From: Bradyrhizobium sp. CCBAU 53338
GTDB taxonomy: Bacteria > Pseudomonadota > Alphaproteobacteria > Rhizobiales > Xanthobacteraceae
DNA: 64,000 bases
Assembly: GCF_015291665.1 (NCBI RefSeq)
Contig: NZ_CP030048.1
Span: 682,001-746,000 of the forward strand
Reading direction: 5' to 3'
The notes under the pieces are model-generated. The model was not told where the DNA came from. It ran no database searches and saw only the letters and a list, made by a program, of their open reading frames with translations. The stretch's first letter is position 1; every line of letters begins with the position of its first letter. Position numbers and translations under genes: made by a program. This document shows, piece by piece, positions 42,477 through 52,319 of the stretch.

Positions 42477-43442
42477 ATGCAAACGACGCAGCAAACCGGT
42501 GGTCAGCAAAAAAACATGACTAGGAATCGGAGGCAATTCTTTGAGCGGCCAGAGATGCCTCGGCCAATGCGCATTACGGCTAGAGACATCGCGCTCCTGC
42601 GCAACATCGCTCGTTTCCGCCTTGTCTCAACCGCTGACTTGGCGCTCCTTGATGGAGGCAGTGCTCAGAACGTGTCTCGATCGCTCCTGGCGCTTTGGGA
42701 GAATGGATATGTCGAACGGCCTGAGGCTCAAGTCACAAGCCGAATGCTTTACGAGGGGTCACGGCCAACGATATACGGTTTGAGCCGGAAGGGCGCCCAC
42801 CTATTGCGTTCGGGCGGCCTAGAGGTGCCGCGGCGATTGCTCGACGGGATCGATAAAGAGCGTGGGGCAGGCTGGCGCTTCGTCCAGCACACTGTCGAAG
42901 TTGCCAGTTTCTTGATCGCGCTCGTAGTTGCCGTGCGGAAGCGGTCAGACCTGCGTTTGTTGAGTCAGGGCGAACTTCTAGGAAATCGCGGAAAGAAGCT
43001 ACCTCGCCAAGTCAAACTTGAGGTCTGCATCCGTCTCGACGGCGTGCTGACGCGCAACGCGGTCGTTCCTGATGCGCTATTTGGACTTCAGTACGACGAT
43101 GGGACTGAGTCCTACTTCATGCTTGAGATCGATAGAGGGGAGATGCCTGTCGAGCGGTATCGCGACATCACACGCACATATTTTTCCAAGAAGTTGAACA
43201 CCTACTGGGAAGCGTATCGGCGGCGATGTCACGTGACCGAGCTGGGGCTGGAAAGTTTTCGGGTGCTCACCGTTACGACAACTCGGGAGCGCGTCGAGCG
43301 GATGATTGCTGCTGTTGGAAGAATGACTCAGGGCAGAGGATCAAACGTGTTTCTCTTTGCTGATCAACAGATGCTCTCTGCGGCCGGCAGTCCGCTCGCA
43401 GTTCAGTGGATCAGTGGCAAAGGAGAGAGCGTCGAATTGTAA
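42477..43442 (+). CDS. Replication-relaxation family protein
   Basis: 321 aa. Winged-helix N-terminal region (RDIALLRNIARFRLVSTADLAL, then a second helix SRSLLALWENGYVERPEA) and a C-terminal nuclease-like alpha/beta region (VVPDALFGLQYDDGTESYFM, LEIDRGEMPVERYR) as in the Replic_Relax family (MobC-like). Family members are encoded next to TraG-like ATPases on integrative elements and help open oriT or initiate replication. The D...EID residues recall the metal site of restriction-like nucleases. An ATG at 42516 is an alternative start. Confidence 0.75.
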   Translation: MQTTQQTGGQQKNMTRNRRQFFERPEMPRPMRITARDIALLRNIARFRLVSTADLALLDGGSAQNVSRSLLALWENGYVERPEAQVTSRMLYEGSRPTIYGLSRKGAHLLRSGGLEVPRRLLDGIDKERGAGWRFVQHTVEVASFLIALVVAVRKRSDLRLLSQGELLGNRGKKLPRQVKLEVCIRLDGVLTRNAVVPDALFGLQYDDGTESYFMLEIDRGEMPVERYRDITRTYFSKKLNTYWEAYRRRCHVTELGLESFRVLTVTTTRERVERMIAAVGRMTQGRGSNVFLFADQQMLSAAGSPLAVQWISGKGESVEL

Positions 43443-43600
43443 ACGGGCTCCTGCAGTATCGTTCCCATTCTGTTCTTATCGGGTAAAAGGAAGATGGCGA
43501 TCGCCTCTGAGGCCGCACCGCCAACCGAGAGTTTCTTTCTCAACCAGCCTTGAGCATCGGCGGGAGGAGGAAACAGGATAGTTGGCTGAGAGAGAAGCAA

Positions 43601-43768
43601 ATGGGGAATAAGCGTGCGGAGAAAAGAGGTGAGATCGTCCGGTATTTGGAGGATGCGCTCGCGTTGGCCGATGAAATCGACGAAGGGGAGACCGGCTACC
43701 TGATCGAGCGAGCGCTTGACGAGGCGCGCTCGCAGCAGTCCGTGCCTTCCAGAAACCGATCGGGTTAG
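43601..43768 (+). CDS. Small charged helical protein
   Basis: 55 aa from the ATG at 43601 after AGAGAAG. A helix with an acidic face (EIVRYLEDALALADEIDEGE, then TGYLIERALDEAR). It might be an antitoxin-like or regulatory protein of the mobilisation genes. Not recognised. Confidence 0.5.
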   Translation: MGNKRAEKRGEIVRYLEDALALADEIDEGETGYLIERALDEARSQQSVPSRNRSG

Positions 43769-43909
43769 TATCCTGCAACGGCAACGCGGGCGAACTATCA
43801 AACCTGATCAGTCTCGTATCGAAGCTTCGGGACCTGCTTGCTGGGTAGCTTCCCGATGATGCAGTGATCGACTGAGGAAGGGGACGAGCGCGAAGAGCGG
43901 GTCGCCACT

Positions 43910-44341
43910 TTAGGAAGAGCCAGTTGTCGTAAAGCCGTCCAGTTTCCTGCGGATGGACCGAGCTGATGACAGGGCGTTCAGCCTTCGCAATGGGATATCC
44001 ACTCCGTCGACGCTCAATTCTGTCCGCAGCCCCCAAGAGGATTGGAAATAAAAGAAGTAGCGAAGCCCGAAAAAGCCAAGCTGCCATCCCGTAGTGAGCA
44101 CGTCCGAGAGCACAATCGCTTTACCCGCAAGCTGTCCGGAAAGTTGCCGTAGCGGTATTGCTTGGCCTCCGAAATAGAACGACCAGGGCGGGATTTGACA
44201 CAATGTGTAGCGCAAGCCATATTCTTCGGCCAAAGCCCCAAATAAGCGTTGGCGGTGACGCTCGAGGAGAGCGTAAATTATCGGTGAAATCAGTAGTATC
44301 GCTCCAATCGTGGCCCACATGAATTTGGCGTATATGTCCAC
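43910..44341 (-). CDS. Membrane protein of unknown function
   Basis: 143 aa from GTG at 44339-44341, with one TM segment near residues 10-30 (MWATIGAILLISPIIYALL) and a cytosolic part with aromatic strands. A perfect TATAAT (44348-44353) ends 6 bp before the GTG, suggesting a leaderless message; the -35 is weak. ATG at 44320 or a longer form from 44365 are alternatives. Divergent from the 852-aa exported protein, whose frame starts 66 bp away. Confidence 0.5.
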   Translation of the reverse strand: MDIYAKFMWATIGAILLISPIIYALLERHRQRLFGALAEEYGLRYTLCQIPPWSFYFGGQAIPLRQLSGQLAGKAIVLSDVLTTGWQLGFFGLRYFFYFQSSWGLRTELSVDGVDIPLRRLNALSSARSIRRKLDGFTTTGSS

Positions 44342-44407
44342 GGGCTCATTATAGCACTTAAGCATAATTGTTTGACCGCACCTGATTGTTTGAAGGGTGG
44401 CAGGTAG

Positions 44408-46966
44408 ATGCGAACAGAGAGTCACCTCAGGAAATTTCTGCTGAGCTCGATCATCGCCGCGACGACGTGTTTATCGAGCGCTCAATTTTCTAGATCGCAA
44501 ACCGTCGCGGGATCGACGGAAGCAGTTCTTTCTCCGTCTGATCAGGCTGCAATGCAGGCTGCGCGACGCGTGGCGGATAAATTGATGGCCCTGAACGCGG
44601 CCGGCCTGAAGAACGCCGCCACCGATCCCGACCTCAAGCAATCGATTGATGATCTCAAACGCTACGTGACAACATCAGGCGCCTACTTTTTGAAGGCGCA
44701 GCACGCCGGCGTTGATCCGGTGAACGCAATGGTGATCGCCGGGGTCGCGGGAGAGCTTTCTCAATTCAAGCCGGATTATGACGCGCTCCTGAAGAGCTAT
44801 CGTGATCGCAGCGCGACGGAAGCCATGGATCTTGCCGCCGGCAAATTGGGTGAGCACCTCGGTGCGAAAATCTCGGAAAGGGTGTCGGGGAAAGAGATCG
44901 AAAGTGTCACATCAGTCGCCGAGGGTATGGCGAAGGATGCTATCAAGAAATCGTTCTCAGCGAAGACAGCTGGACCGATCGTAGAGACTGCGGCGAAGGT
45001 TGGGGCCCGAAAGGCGACGCCAATACTTGTTCCAACGATCGCTCAGGACGCGGCGAAGGTTGGCGCTCGGTTTATCATGGCGTACGAGGCGGGCGTCCTG
45101 GACACAGTCGCACCGCGGGGTTTCCGTCCGCTCCTCGAAAAGAACGCGACAACGCGCGTGTGGTTGGATCAGGTCACCGCTGCATTGCAGACGGATCAAG
45201 CTAAGCAGCTGAGCGCAAACTCAGGCCTTGGAGTGGGCGGAGGAAGTGGGTCGAAGGGCAACTCGACTAGCAGCATTACTTCGTTGTCTCCTGCGACAAG
45301 TGCAGCAATCCAAAAGGAGGCGGTCGGCCCGAGGGCATCCAATCCCGCCTCTATCCCCAGCCACCAAATGGCGAGCAACGCCAGAACGACAATCGAACCA
45401 TCTTCAGTATCGCCAACGTCGCGCCCGGGAGGGGTCTCCATATCGCGGGCGGCGGCGGAGCGCATGCCGCTTGGCGTCTCCCTCGACGCTGCAGCGGTTT
45501 CAGATGGAAAAATCATTCTATCCGGTCATGCTGCTCAGGCTGGAATGGATGCCGCATTATTTTTGAGCGTTCTTCGCGCGGCGTGTACTGATCACGATCC
45601 GTACTTCAGTCTCGATCCCGATGATGGTGCTTTGTGGAGCCAACAAGGTGAGCGTGCCTCCGACGAGTTTTGGAATCGGATCAAAGCGGATTTTCCAGCT
45701 CGTCTAGAGCGCAAGAGGGAACCAGCCGGCATCGAATTGCAGACGATATCTGCGTTAAGAGACTATCCCGTACTTTGGAAGGAGCTCTCGGCGGGATATC
45801 CAAATTTTCGGTCGAAGCTAGTTTTTCAACCGCTGTGGCTCAAAGAGACCCGCTTGGGCGAAGTGCTATACAAGGCTGATGTTCTGCTAAAGGAGCTTTC
45901 CTCTGGTGTTTCGATCCTTCGTCCGGGAGAGCTTCGCGCCCGACGCATTCCCGGGTATTTGGCATCCGATACAGAATCGGCGGCAAGGGGGTTGCTCGAA
46001 CTTGACAGTGACCAGAAGAGTAAGCGCCCAGAATGGCGTGGAAGTCGACTTTGGTTCGACATTGTTGCTCCTCAGTCGTCGAGCGAAACATTTGAGCCAC
46101 AGGCGTCGTTACCTAACGATGCTTCCGTGCGCTCACTTTTCCTTTCGCGCGGATTGCTTCGCTCGCAGACTGAGAAAATCCAAAACGCTTCCTACGTCGT
46201 GCAGCACGGAAACGTGTTTGATCTTTCGCAGGTCACCCCCCAGATGTTCGTTCGGGTACACGACCCAGCATCTAACAAGGATCTGTCCGACCACGATCCC
46301 CGGCTAGATGGATTGGCGAGCGATGTTACGAAACGGTTCGACACTTATGCGGATGCGTACGAAGAACTCGCAATTCTGCGGGATGTAGTTCGTTCGTATG
46401 TGGCGGCCGTTAAGATCGTAGATGCAAACCAGTCGCTATGCCGCGCTCTACAGGAGCAGCCACTTTTGCCAGCTGAGAGGGTGGCAGTTGAGCTCCCACA
46501 ATACCATCCCAGCGAGCTATTTTTGACCGTTGGCTTCTACTGGAGCACCACGAAACGCGGGCGCGAGGGGCGATCGATCCGCTCCGCTTCTGTAAACGGC
46601 GGTGTTTCTATTGCCGGACAGCAATTCGCCGATACTGCGATGCGTGTCGGCGAAACGGCCATCACCAAGACTGTCATGTCCGCGATTAATGGGGGTATGA
46701 CCATCGCCAGTGATCCCGATCGAAAGTTCATTTCACTCTCTATTAGCGATATTTCGGGTGCTCAGGTTCGCCTCGCATCGAACACGAACGACGTGATGGC
46801 TGGCCGAGGTCTCGACGACTATCCGATCGAAAATGAGCCCAAGGCTGCGAAGCAGCGTCCCTTTGAACGCAGCAACAACATGGTTGTCTGGATAGGGTTG
46901 GGAATTTTAGCCTGCGCATTTGTGATCTCTTACCGGTCGCGGCGCGGAAGTTTGCGAGGCCGCTGA
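44408..46966 (+). CDS. Large exported protein with C-terminal membrane anchor
   Basis: 852 aa. Sec signal (about 1-30), then a helical Ala/Lys-rich region (about 40-260), a Ser/Thr/Pro-rich linker (about 275-360), and a large globular part (about 380-780) with LFLTVGFYWSTTKRGREGR. It ends in one TM helix (VVWIGLGILACAFVIS) plus a basic tail RSRRGSLRGR, as in type-I anchored proteins. No family was recognised. Followed by two more envelope genes on the same strand, 5 bp and then 147 bp apart, so a shared envelope machine is likely. Confidence 0.65.
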   Translation: MRTESHLRKFLLSSIIAATTCLSSAQFSRSQTVAGSTEAVLSPSDQAAMQAARRVADKLMALNAAGLKNAATDPDLKQSIDDLKRYVTTSGAYFLKAQHAGVDPVNAMVIAGVAGELSQFKPDYDALLKSYRDRSATEAMDLAAGKLGEHLGAKISERVSGKEIESVTSVAEGMAKDAIKKSFSAKTAGPIVETAAKVGARKATPILVPTIAQDAAKVGARFIMAYEAGVLDTVAPRGFRPLLEKNATTRVWLDQVTAALQTDQAKQLSANSGLGVGGGSGSKGNSTSSITSLSPATSAAIQKEAVGPRASNPASIPSHQMASNARTTIEPSSVSPTSRPGGVSISRAAAERMPLGVSLDAAAVSDGKIILSGHAAQAGMDAALFLSVLRAACTDHDPYFSLDPDDGALWSQQGERASDEFWNRIKADFPARLERKREPAGIELQTISALRDYPVLWKELSAGYPNFRSKLVFQPLWLKETRLGEVLYKADVLLKELSSGVSILRPGELRARRIPGYLASDTESAARGLLELDSDQKSKRPEWRGSRLWFDIVAPQSSSETFEPQASLPNDASVRSLFLSRGLLRSQTEKIQNASYVVQHGNVFDLSQVTPQMFVRVHDPASNKDLSDHDPRLDGLASDVTKRFDTYADAYEELAILRDVVRSYVAAVKIVDANQSLCRALQEQPLLPAERVAVELPQYHPSELFLTVGFYWSTTKRGREGRSIRSASVNGGVSIAGQQFADTAMRVGETAITKTVMSAINGGMTIASDPDRKFISLSISDISGAQVRLASNTNDVMAGRGLDDYPIENEPKAAKQRPFERSNNMVVWIGLGILACAFVISYRSRRGSLRGR

Positions 46967-46971
46967 CGACG

Positions 46972-47976
46972 ATGGACAGGGGAAGGGTTGAACTCATTCG
47001 ATGCAAATGCGGGCAGCTGAGCGCCGGCCGGTTCAATTGCGGCAATTGCGGCGGACAACTACCTTCCTCTACCACCGACAAATCTGAAAGGAGCAATCCT
47101 GGAGAGCCCTTGCTGTCGGGTCGTGCGGACAGACCGGCACGCATGAGGGCAGCGGGAACGATCGCCTTTACAATTGTTGCGATTGTCGGAGCGATCGCGC
47201 TGGTCGACTTTGTCAGCTTTGTCAGCAACAACGCTGCTCGGCAATCCAAGAGTATCGAACCGCACCGTACACCGTCAATGGCAACAGCGACGACTACAAA
47301 ACGCATGTCGCCGGCCGAAATTCTCGAAAACGCGAGAATTGAGAGCTTAATACCGGTACCTCCAACTTACCAAGAAGCTCTCCCCGTAAGGGTCCCCCCG
47401 CGGATAGAGTCCATATTCAAGATTGAGCCGCCAGCCGAGGCTTCAAAAGTGAAGAAGTCGAGCCCCGTGATATCGCGCTCCGAGCTGGCTCCGGCGCCTG
47501 CGCAGAGTTCAGTTCCGTCGCAGGAAAAGAATGTCGTGGCTCCTGTTGGTAGACAGCTGCCACCGACCGGAGACTTAGTGCCAAGGCGCAGCAGATACGC
47601 AATTGCGCCCTTCACGATCAAAACCAAGGACGGAGCGAACTACTTGGCCAAGTTGGTGAACGTCAGCAACGCCAATGACCAGATTTGGATTTTCGTGCGG
47701 GGAGGACAGTCGTATGAGACCAAGGTGCCTCTCGGGACCTACTCAATTCGCCTAGCAGCCGGCAGCGAGTGGTACGGGCGCAATGATCTCTTCGGCGCGG
47801 ATACGCGTTTCTTCCTTCTACGAGACAAGGGGGCGACGGGCCAGGAGAAAACCTTGACTCTGCGCTTCAGAAAAGAGGGCAATCGTATTTTGGGGACTAG
47901 TATTAGTCTTGAAGGGTCTGCCAACGGAAATCTAGAACAACAATCAATGACGCGAACTGAATTTGACGCGAATTGA
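46972..47976 (+). CDS. Zinc-ribbon membrane protein with exported C-terminal domain
   Basis: 334 aa. N-terminal zinc ribbon CKCGQLSAGRFNCGNCGG (about 11-28), one TM segment (about 60-84), a long Pro/Ser/Lys-rich linker, then a beta-rich domain (about 210-315; FTIKTKDGANYLAKLVNVS, FVRGGQSYETKVPLGTYSIR). This looks like a periplasmic carboxypeptidase-regulatory-like fold. The zinc ribbon would be cytoplasmic. Five bases after the 852-aa gene, so one operon. Unknown function. Confidence 0.65.
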   Translation: MDRGRVELIRCKCGQLSAGRFNCGNCGGQLPSSTTDKSERSNPGEPLLSGRADRPARMRAAGTIAFTIVAIVGAIALVDFVSFVSNNAARQSKSIEPHRTPSMATATTTKRMSPAEILENARIESLIPVPPTYQEALPVRVPPRIESIFKIEPPAEASKVKKSSPVISRSELAPAPAQSSVPSQEKNVVAPVGRQLPPTGDLVPRRSRYAIAPFTIKTKDGANYLAKLVNVSNANDQIWIFVRGGQSYETKVPLGTYSIRLAAGSEWYGRNDLFGADTRFFLLRDKGATGQEKTLTLRFRKEGNRILGTSISLEGSANGNLEQQSMTRTEFDAN

Positions 47977-48123
47977 CGAGAGGAGTGATGTGGACCGGTT
48001 TACCGAGTCGTATCACGAAGTAGCGGCTATCGAGTGAGCGGTGAGTGATATTACCAAGCCAATAAGCCGCGACGGGACATCCAATCGCTTGTCATTAGAG
48101 GACGATTTTAAGCGGGGGGCAGC

Positions 48124-50235
48124 ATGGATTGGAGGAGAAAGGGCGCAATGGTGTGGGCTGGGCTGTCAACGCTCCTTCTTTCTGCGTGTAATATTCAAAG
48201 CCCATACGATATTTCTAAAGATTTGCCGCAGGCATTCCCTCTGTCCTCGGGCGTATATGTTGAGGGCAAGGAGGCTCTATGGATTGCCAAGACGCCGGAT
48301 GGCTACGATCTTTTTTGGCCGAATGTATCGCCCGGAGAGCTGCTAAGGGCACGTTTGTTTCGTGCCAAGGGCTATGATGGCTTTGTAGTACAGGCCTTCG
48401 TCGAAGAACATACCCCCCAGAGCAATTACACTTACGCTCTCTTGAAGCCTTCGCAGAACGGTTTCGTCATCTATTTTGGTCCAACTCGTGCTGGATACCA
48501 GCAAATCATAGATTCAAGTTTTCTTAATGGCTCGGTTCAACGTTTTTCCGCACCCAGCCCAGACAGCTATGTCTCTCCAACAATCACTCCAACAAGGCCA
48601 CGAGACACCGTGAAGTTGCTGATCGAGCTAGTGAGCCGTCGGATCGCATTGGGAGAGGGAAGCAATTTTGCTTTCAACGGAGAAAGGTTCCTAAAAGCAG
48701 ACTATCCGAACTGTTCATCAAATTCACCCGTCTGCCGAAATAGCGAACTTCAGGCAAAAGACCGGCAGCTAATGGAGCGCTACGGGCTAGTCGCGTCGAA
48801 GGCCGATCGAGCACGTATCCAAGTGCTTAGAGCTGAGCAGCAAGCCTGGTCTAAACAGCTGAAGGCTTGCAGCAAGGATGATGATGCATGCGTAAGCCGC
48901 GCCTACGACGAACGGCTCGCGGTTCTTAACAAGCTCGCTCCTCGCAGCGCTGTTGCTGAAGTCGTAGTGCCGCCATCGCAAAACCCTGCTGAGGACTGCA
49001 ACTCAACCGACCCGCAGCGTATAATCATAGGCTGCACAGCAATAATCGAGAAGGGCGGTTTAAACGATCGCGACAAGGCGCTGGCTTACAGTCGCCGGTC
49101 TGACGCCAATATGAAAGCCAGAACGTTCGACCGGGCTATTGCCGATCGCAAGAAAGCACTTGATCTGCAGCCGGACGATCCGACATACAAGCTGCGGCTG
49201 AGCGGCGCGTATCAGGTGAGGGCGGAAGCGGTCGCAAACAGCAACCGAAATGCAGCTATTGAAGATCTTACCGAGGCGATCCGTATTGATCCGACAAATA
49301 CTGACGCAAGACTGCAGCGAAGCGCGCAGTATGCGTCTCAAGACAAGCTAGATGCTGCCATCCAGGACGCCGAAACAGCGGTAAAAGGATCCGGTGAGAG
49401 CTCGGCAAATACTGATTGGCTCTCTTCGCTCCTTGTCTGGAGGGCGGCTCAGCTGCTGCAGTCCGCCGATTTAGCGCGAGCAATAGAGCTTCTCAACAAA
49501 GCGACTCAAGTTCCGCCTAAGAAACCGGAGCTACTCGTCCTACGAGCCAACGCTTATGCAGCCAGAGGAGACTATGGCTTGGCAATTGCCGACTATTCCG
49601 ATGCGCTGTCCCTGAAGCCTGATTATGTAGACGCTCTGCTGTATCGAGGCGAGATGTACAGCCGCACCGGACAACTGACGCGGGGGCTGAGCGACTATGA
49701 TGCAGCCATAAAGTTGGACAGTAAGAACGTAAACGCGCTGCTCGCTCGTGCCGTGGCGCGGGAGATCAATGGCCAGTTCGAAGGTGCCGCGCAGGACTAT
49801 GCGCGGGTGGTGGCCCTCGATTCCAAGGATACTGTCGCGAAAGAAGGAATGGTCCGAGCCAAGCAGGAACAGGAAGCCTCTGTCCGGTTGGAAAAGCTCT
49901 CACGAGAGCAAGCCTCGATCACTGAAATCACCCCCGCGAAAAATGCAGCGCTTTCGCCAACCTTCAATTGCGACAAGGTATCCGCTCCAGATGAATTGGC
50001 GATCTGCGACAATCGGGCGCTCGCGTTCCTGGACCGCGAGCTAAGTGCCGCGTATCAGCAGCTGAAAAAGGGCCTACAGAGAAATGAAGACAATCTCCGC
50101 CTGAAGCAGGAGCAGGGAGAGTGGCTTCGACAGCGCCGGCAATGCCAGCGCAATAGCGATTGCATTGCCGAGGTATATCGTTCACGGATAGAACAGCTGC
50201 AAAGCTGGCAGCCGATGCGTGTTCAAATGGAATAA
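48124..50235 (+). CDS. Lipoprotein with LprI-like and TPR domains
   Basis: 703 aa. Lipobox LLSAC with Cys22. An N-terminal region (about 30-190) is unassigned. Then comes an LprI-like four-Cys module (about 195-280; CSSNSPVCRNSELQAKDRQL, ACSKDDDACVSRAYDERL), six or so TPR units (about 310-590; DYGLAIADYSDALSLKPDYV is a clear one), and a C-terminal LprI domain (about 612-690; NCDKVSAPDELAICDNRALA, QRNSDCIAEVYRSRIEQLQ). LprI proteins inhibit lysozyme. Probably outer-membrane anchored in the periplasm. Confidence 0.78.
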   Translation: MDWRRKGAMVWAGLSTLLLSACNIQSPYDISKDLPQAFPLSSGVYVEGKEALWIAKTPDGYDLFWPNVSPGELLRARLFRAKGYDGFVVQAFVEEHTPQSNYTYALLKPSQNGFVIYFGPTRAGYQQIIDSSFLNGSVQRFSAPSPDSYVSPTITPTRPRDTVKLLIELVSRRIALGEGSNFAFNGERFLKADYPNCSSNSPVCRNSELQAKDRQLMERYGLVASKADRARIQVLRAEQQAWSKQLKACSKDDDACVSRAYDERLAVLNKLAPRSAVAEVVVPPSQNPAEDCNSTDPQRIIIGCTAIIEKGGLNDRDKALAYSRRSDANMKARTFDRAIADRKKALDLQPDDPTYKLRLSGAYQVRAEAVANSNRNAAIEDLTEAIRIDPTNTDARLQRSAQYASQDKLDAAIQDAETAVKGSGESSANTDWLSSLLVWRAAQLLQSADLARAIELLNKATQVPPKKPELLVLRANAYAARGDYGLAIADYSDALSLKPDYVDALLYRGEMYSRTGQLTRGLSDYDAAIKLDSKNVNALLARAVAREINGQFEGAAQDYARVVALDSKDTVAKEGMVRAKQEQEASVRLEKLSREQASITEITPAKNAALSPTFNCDKVSAPDELAICDNRALAFLDRELSAAYQQLKKGLQRNEDNLRLKQEQGEWLRQRRQCQRNSDCIAEVYRSRIEQLQSWQPMRVQME

Positions 50236-50690
50236 TAATTAGAATGCGTCACTCCCGTAGAGTGGCTCCTGAATTGCCTATATTTCGCACCGAAGGCAGC
50301 AAACAACAGTACGAACGGCACCCATTGGAGTGCAGCCTCGCCCACATGGAGAATTTCGACAGGAAGCCCAATCAACATGCGCACTTCATTCTCCAGGGTG
50401 GCAAGGAAGACAATGCCTCCAAAGATTACTATGGCAAGGATCGCACCTTCCCATGCACCAGCCTCTGCACCAGCGAAATACCAGAGCGCGCAGATGGCCA
50501 GGAGTGCCAACCACCAGCAGAGCCCAACGATAATGCTGAGTGCTACAGGTACAAAGCCTGTGCCCATAGAAGAATAGAAAAAGTGATCTACGATGTAACC
50601 AAGTTTGTAGGCGAAGGCGTTGCACACGTAGTAGATGAGGATGGACCCGAAAGCTCGAAGCCACCTGAACCGAAGGATTGCTGTAGCCAC
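50223..50690 (-). CDS. Small multi-pass membrane protein
   Basis: 155 aa, GTG at 50688-50690, with about four hydrophobic segments (16-34, 44-65, 70-95, 118-135). No motif recognised. Its 3' end overlaps that of the LprI/TPR gene by 13 bp in a convergent arrangement. Confidence 0.5.
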   Translation of the reverse strand: MATAILRFRWLRAFGSILIYYVCNAFAYKLGYIVDHFFYSSMGTGFVPVALSIIVGLCWWLALLAICALWYFAGAEAGAWEGAILAIVIFGGIVFLATLENEVRMLIGLPVEILHVGEAALQWVPFVLLFAAFGAKYRQFRSHSTGVTHSNYYSI

Positions 50691-50745
50691 TGCTGCATTG
50701 TATCACCGCAGCGTATCTGAGTAGCCTTGCTCTGTGGAAAATCAC

Positions 50746-52191
50746 TTAACACTTGTTTACATCGCACCACTTTGGTGGAGGCCCTTGCATCGGCGGATCG
50801 GCCTTGCAGAAATCTTCTTGGGTCACGATTTTCCAATCATCGCATTTCGGTTTTGTCGGGATGCCGAGAGTATACTGTGGTGTACAGGTGCGGGATCGGG
50901 TGCCCCGCGTACAATAGGTTCCTCCACCTTTCATCGCGCACTGTGCCTGCCTCGCGCTTCGCTCCAGAGTCTTAAGTAGTCCCCCTCCGCAATCCTCAAA
51001 TGGCTCGACTTGTGTTATCGGAGCGTTTTTCGCGGCGTCCTCTTTTCGTTTGTTCGCATCTGCGGCTTGCTCTGCCTGACGTCTCTCCCACTCCTTACGC
51101 GCTTCCTCGTTCTTGCGGGCTTCTTCCAGCGCTCGTTGAGCTGCTGCCTTCCGCTCTTCCTCTGCACGTTGCGCCTGCGCAGCCGCAGATTCATCGGCGG
51201 TAGGACAACGACCACCGGGGAAGGTAGAACATACGGCGAAGTTCGGCGGATTAGATTGGCTTGGTGCTGGTAGGGCAATCTTTCGCTCGTCAGGCTGCAG
51301 GCGCACTATGTTGCGCCGTAGATATTCGAGTTGATCGTTCGACTTTTTGTCTTGGGGAGTTGGTGTGTTGCCGGGCGATTGCGCGCCTCCAGCTGGTTGA
51401 AGGCCACAGGCTTTGTTCGGATCCGTCCCATTTGCGATAGCTTGGATTTGTTTGACTGTGCAGCTATCGGGAGCGTGAGCCGCGCTCCGCACTCGCTCCG
51501 CATTGAGGTTGCGCTGCTGTCTCAGTTGCTCGGCCCCGCGCAGGAGCTGCTCGTTCGCTCGCCGCTGCGAAGCTGCTGCTTGCTCAAGTTGCCGTCGTGT
51601 GACGCTTTCCTGCTTTTGTAGCTCGGCTCGTTTACTATCGATGCGTCGCTGCTCGTCACGCTCTCGCTTTCTATCTTCATCGGCTAGCTTTTGGGCGCGG
51701 TCCGCTGCGAGTTGTTCCATGAGAGCCCGGTGCAGATCGGCAGCTTGCGATGACGTTACACACTGCAGCTCACCTTGCCGTATCGATCCAATATTTACGG
51801 GCGCTCTCCAACAATGCGTTCCTGCATTGCACCATTGTCCTCCCCCGCAATCGTCCGCTTCTTGCGGCATGCAGGTCAACGACGAGCTACATTTATTACC
51901 TTGGTTGCAACATTGGTTTCCGCAGCATGTAGTGCCAATCGGACAGGTGCCCCCCGAAGGGCAATAGTGTCCCTGTAGTTGCTGTGGTCTCGGCGTCATG
52001 CCGCCGCCCCCGCACTGCACACCTAGACTAGCAAGCGACCCATCAGGGCATCGGCACTCGGTGCCGCCACCTCCAGGAACAGGAACGGCCCCTACGGACT
52101 CGCAAAGTCCTGGTGGATAATACTGTGCTTGAACGTTTGCGCAGAACAAGAACAATGCAGAGCAGAAAGTGCCCGCCAATCTCCACAGCAT
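50746..52191 (-). CDS. Secreted Cys-rich protein with long coiled coils
   Basis: 481 aa. Signal peptide to about residue 22 (ANVQAQ). A disulfide-rich region (about 28-145) has dense cysteines (CCGNQCCNQGNKCSSSLTC). Two charged coiled-coil regions follow (about 150-245 and 330-400), then a second Cys-rich end (about 405-481). No catalytic motif. A structural or surface-adhesive envelope protein is plausible; not recognised. Confidence 0.65.
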   Translation of the reverse strand: MLWRLAGTFCSALFLFCANVQAQYYPPGLCESVGAVPVPGGGGTECRCPDGSLASLGVQCGGGGMTPRPQQLQGHYCPSGGTCPIGTTCCGNQCCNQGNKCSSSLTCMPQEADDCGGGQWCNAGTHCWRAPVNIGSIRQGELQCVTSSQAADLHRALMEQLAADRAQKLADEDRKRERDEQRRIDSKRAELQKQESVTRRQLEQAAASQRRANEQLLRGAEQLRQQRNLNAERVRSAAHAPDSCTVKQIQAIANGTDPNKACGLQPAGGAQSPGNTPTPQDKKSNDQLEYLRRNIVRLQPDERKIALPAPSQSNPPNFAVCSTFPGGRCPTADESAAAQAQRAEEERKAAAQRALEEARKNEEARKEWERRQAEQAADANKRKEDAAKNAPITQVEPFEDCGGGLLKTLERSARQAQCAMKGGGTYCTRGTRSRTCTPQYTLGIPTKPKCDDWKIVTQEDFCKADPPMQGPPPKWCDVNKC

Positions 52192-52319
52192 CCTCGCCCC
52201 CTCCGCGCTTAGATACCAAGCGATTTGTATACCGGTAAGAGCCCCCTGAATAGGCGGTTACCCAGCGAGGCGGCTGCCGATTACGTAGCAATTTGCGGCA
52301 GATAGAGCGGCTGCTAGGG

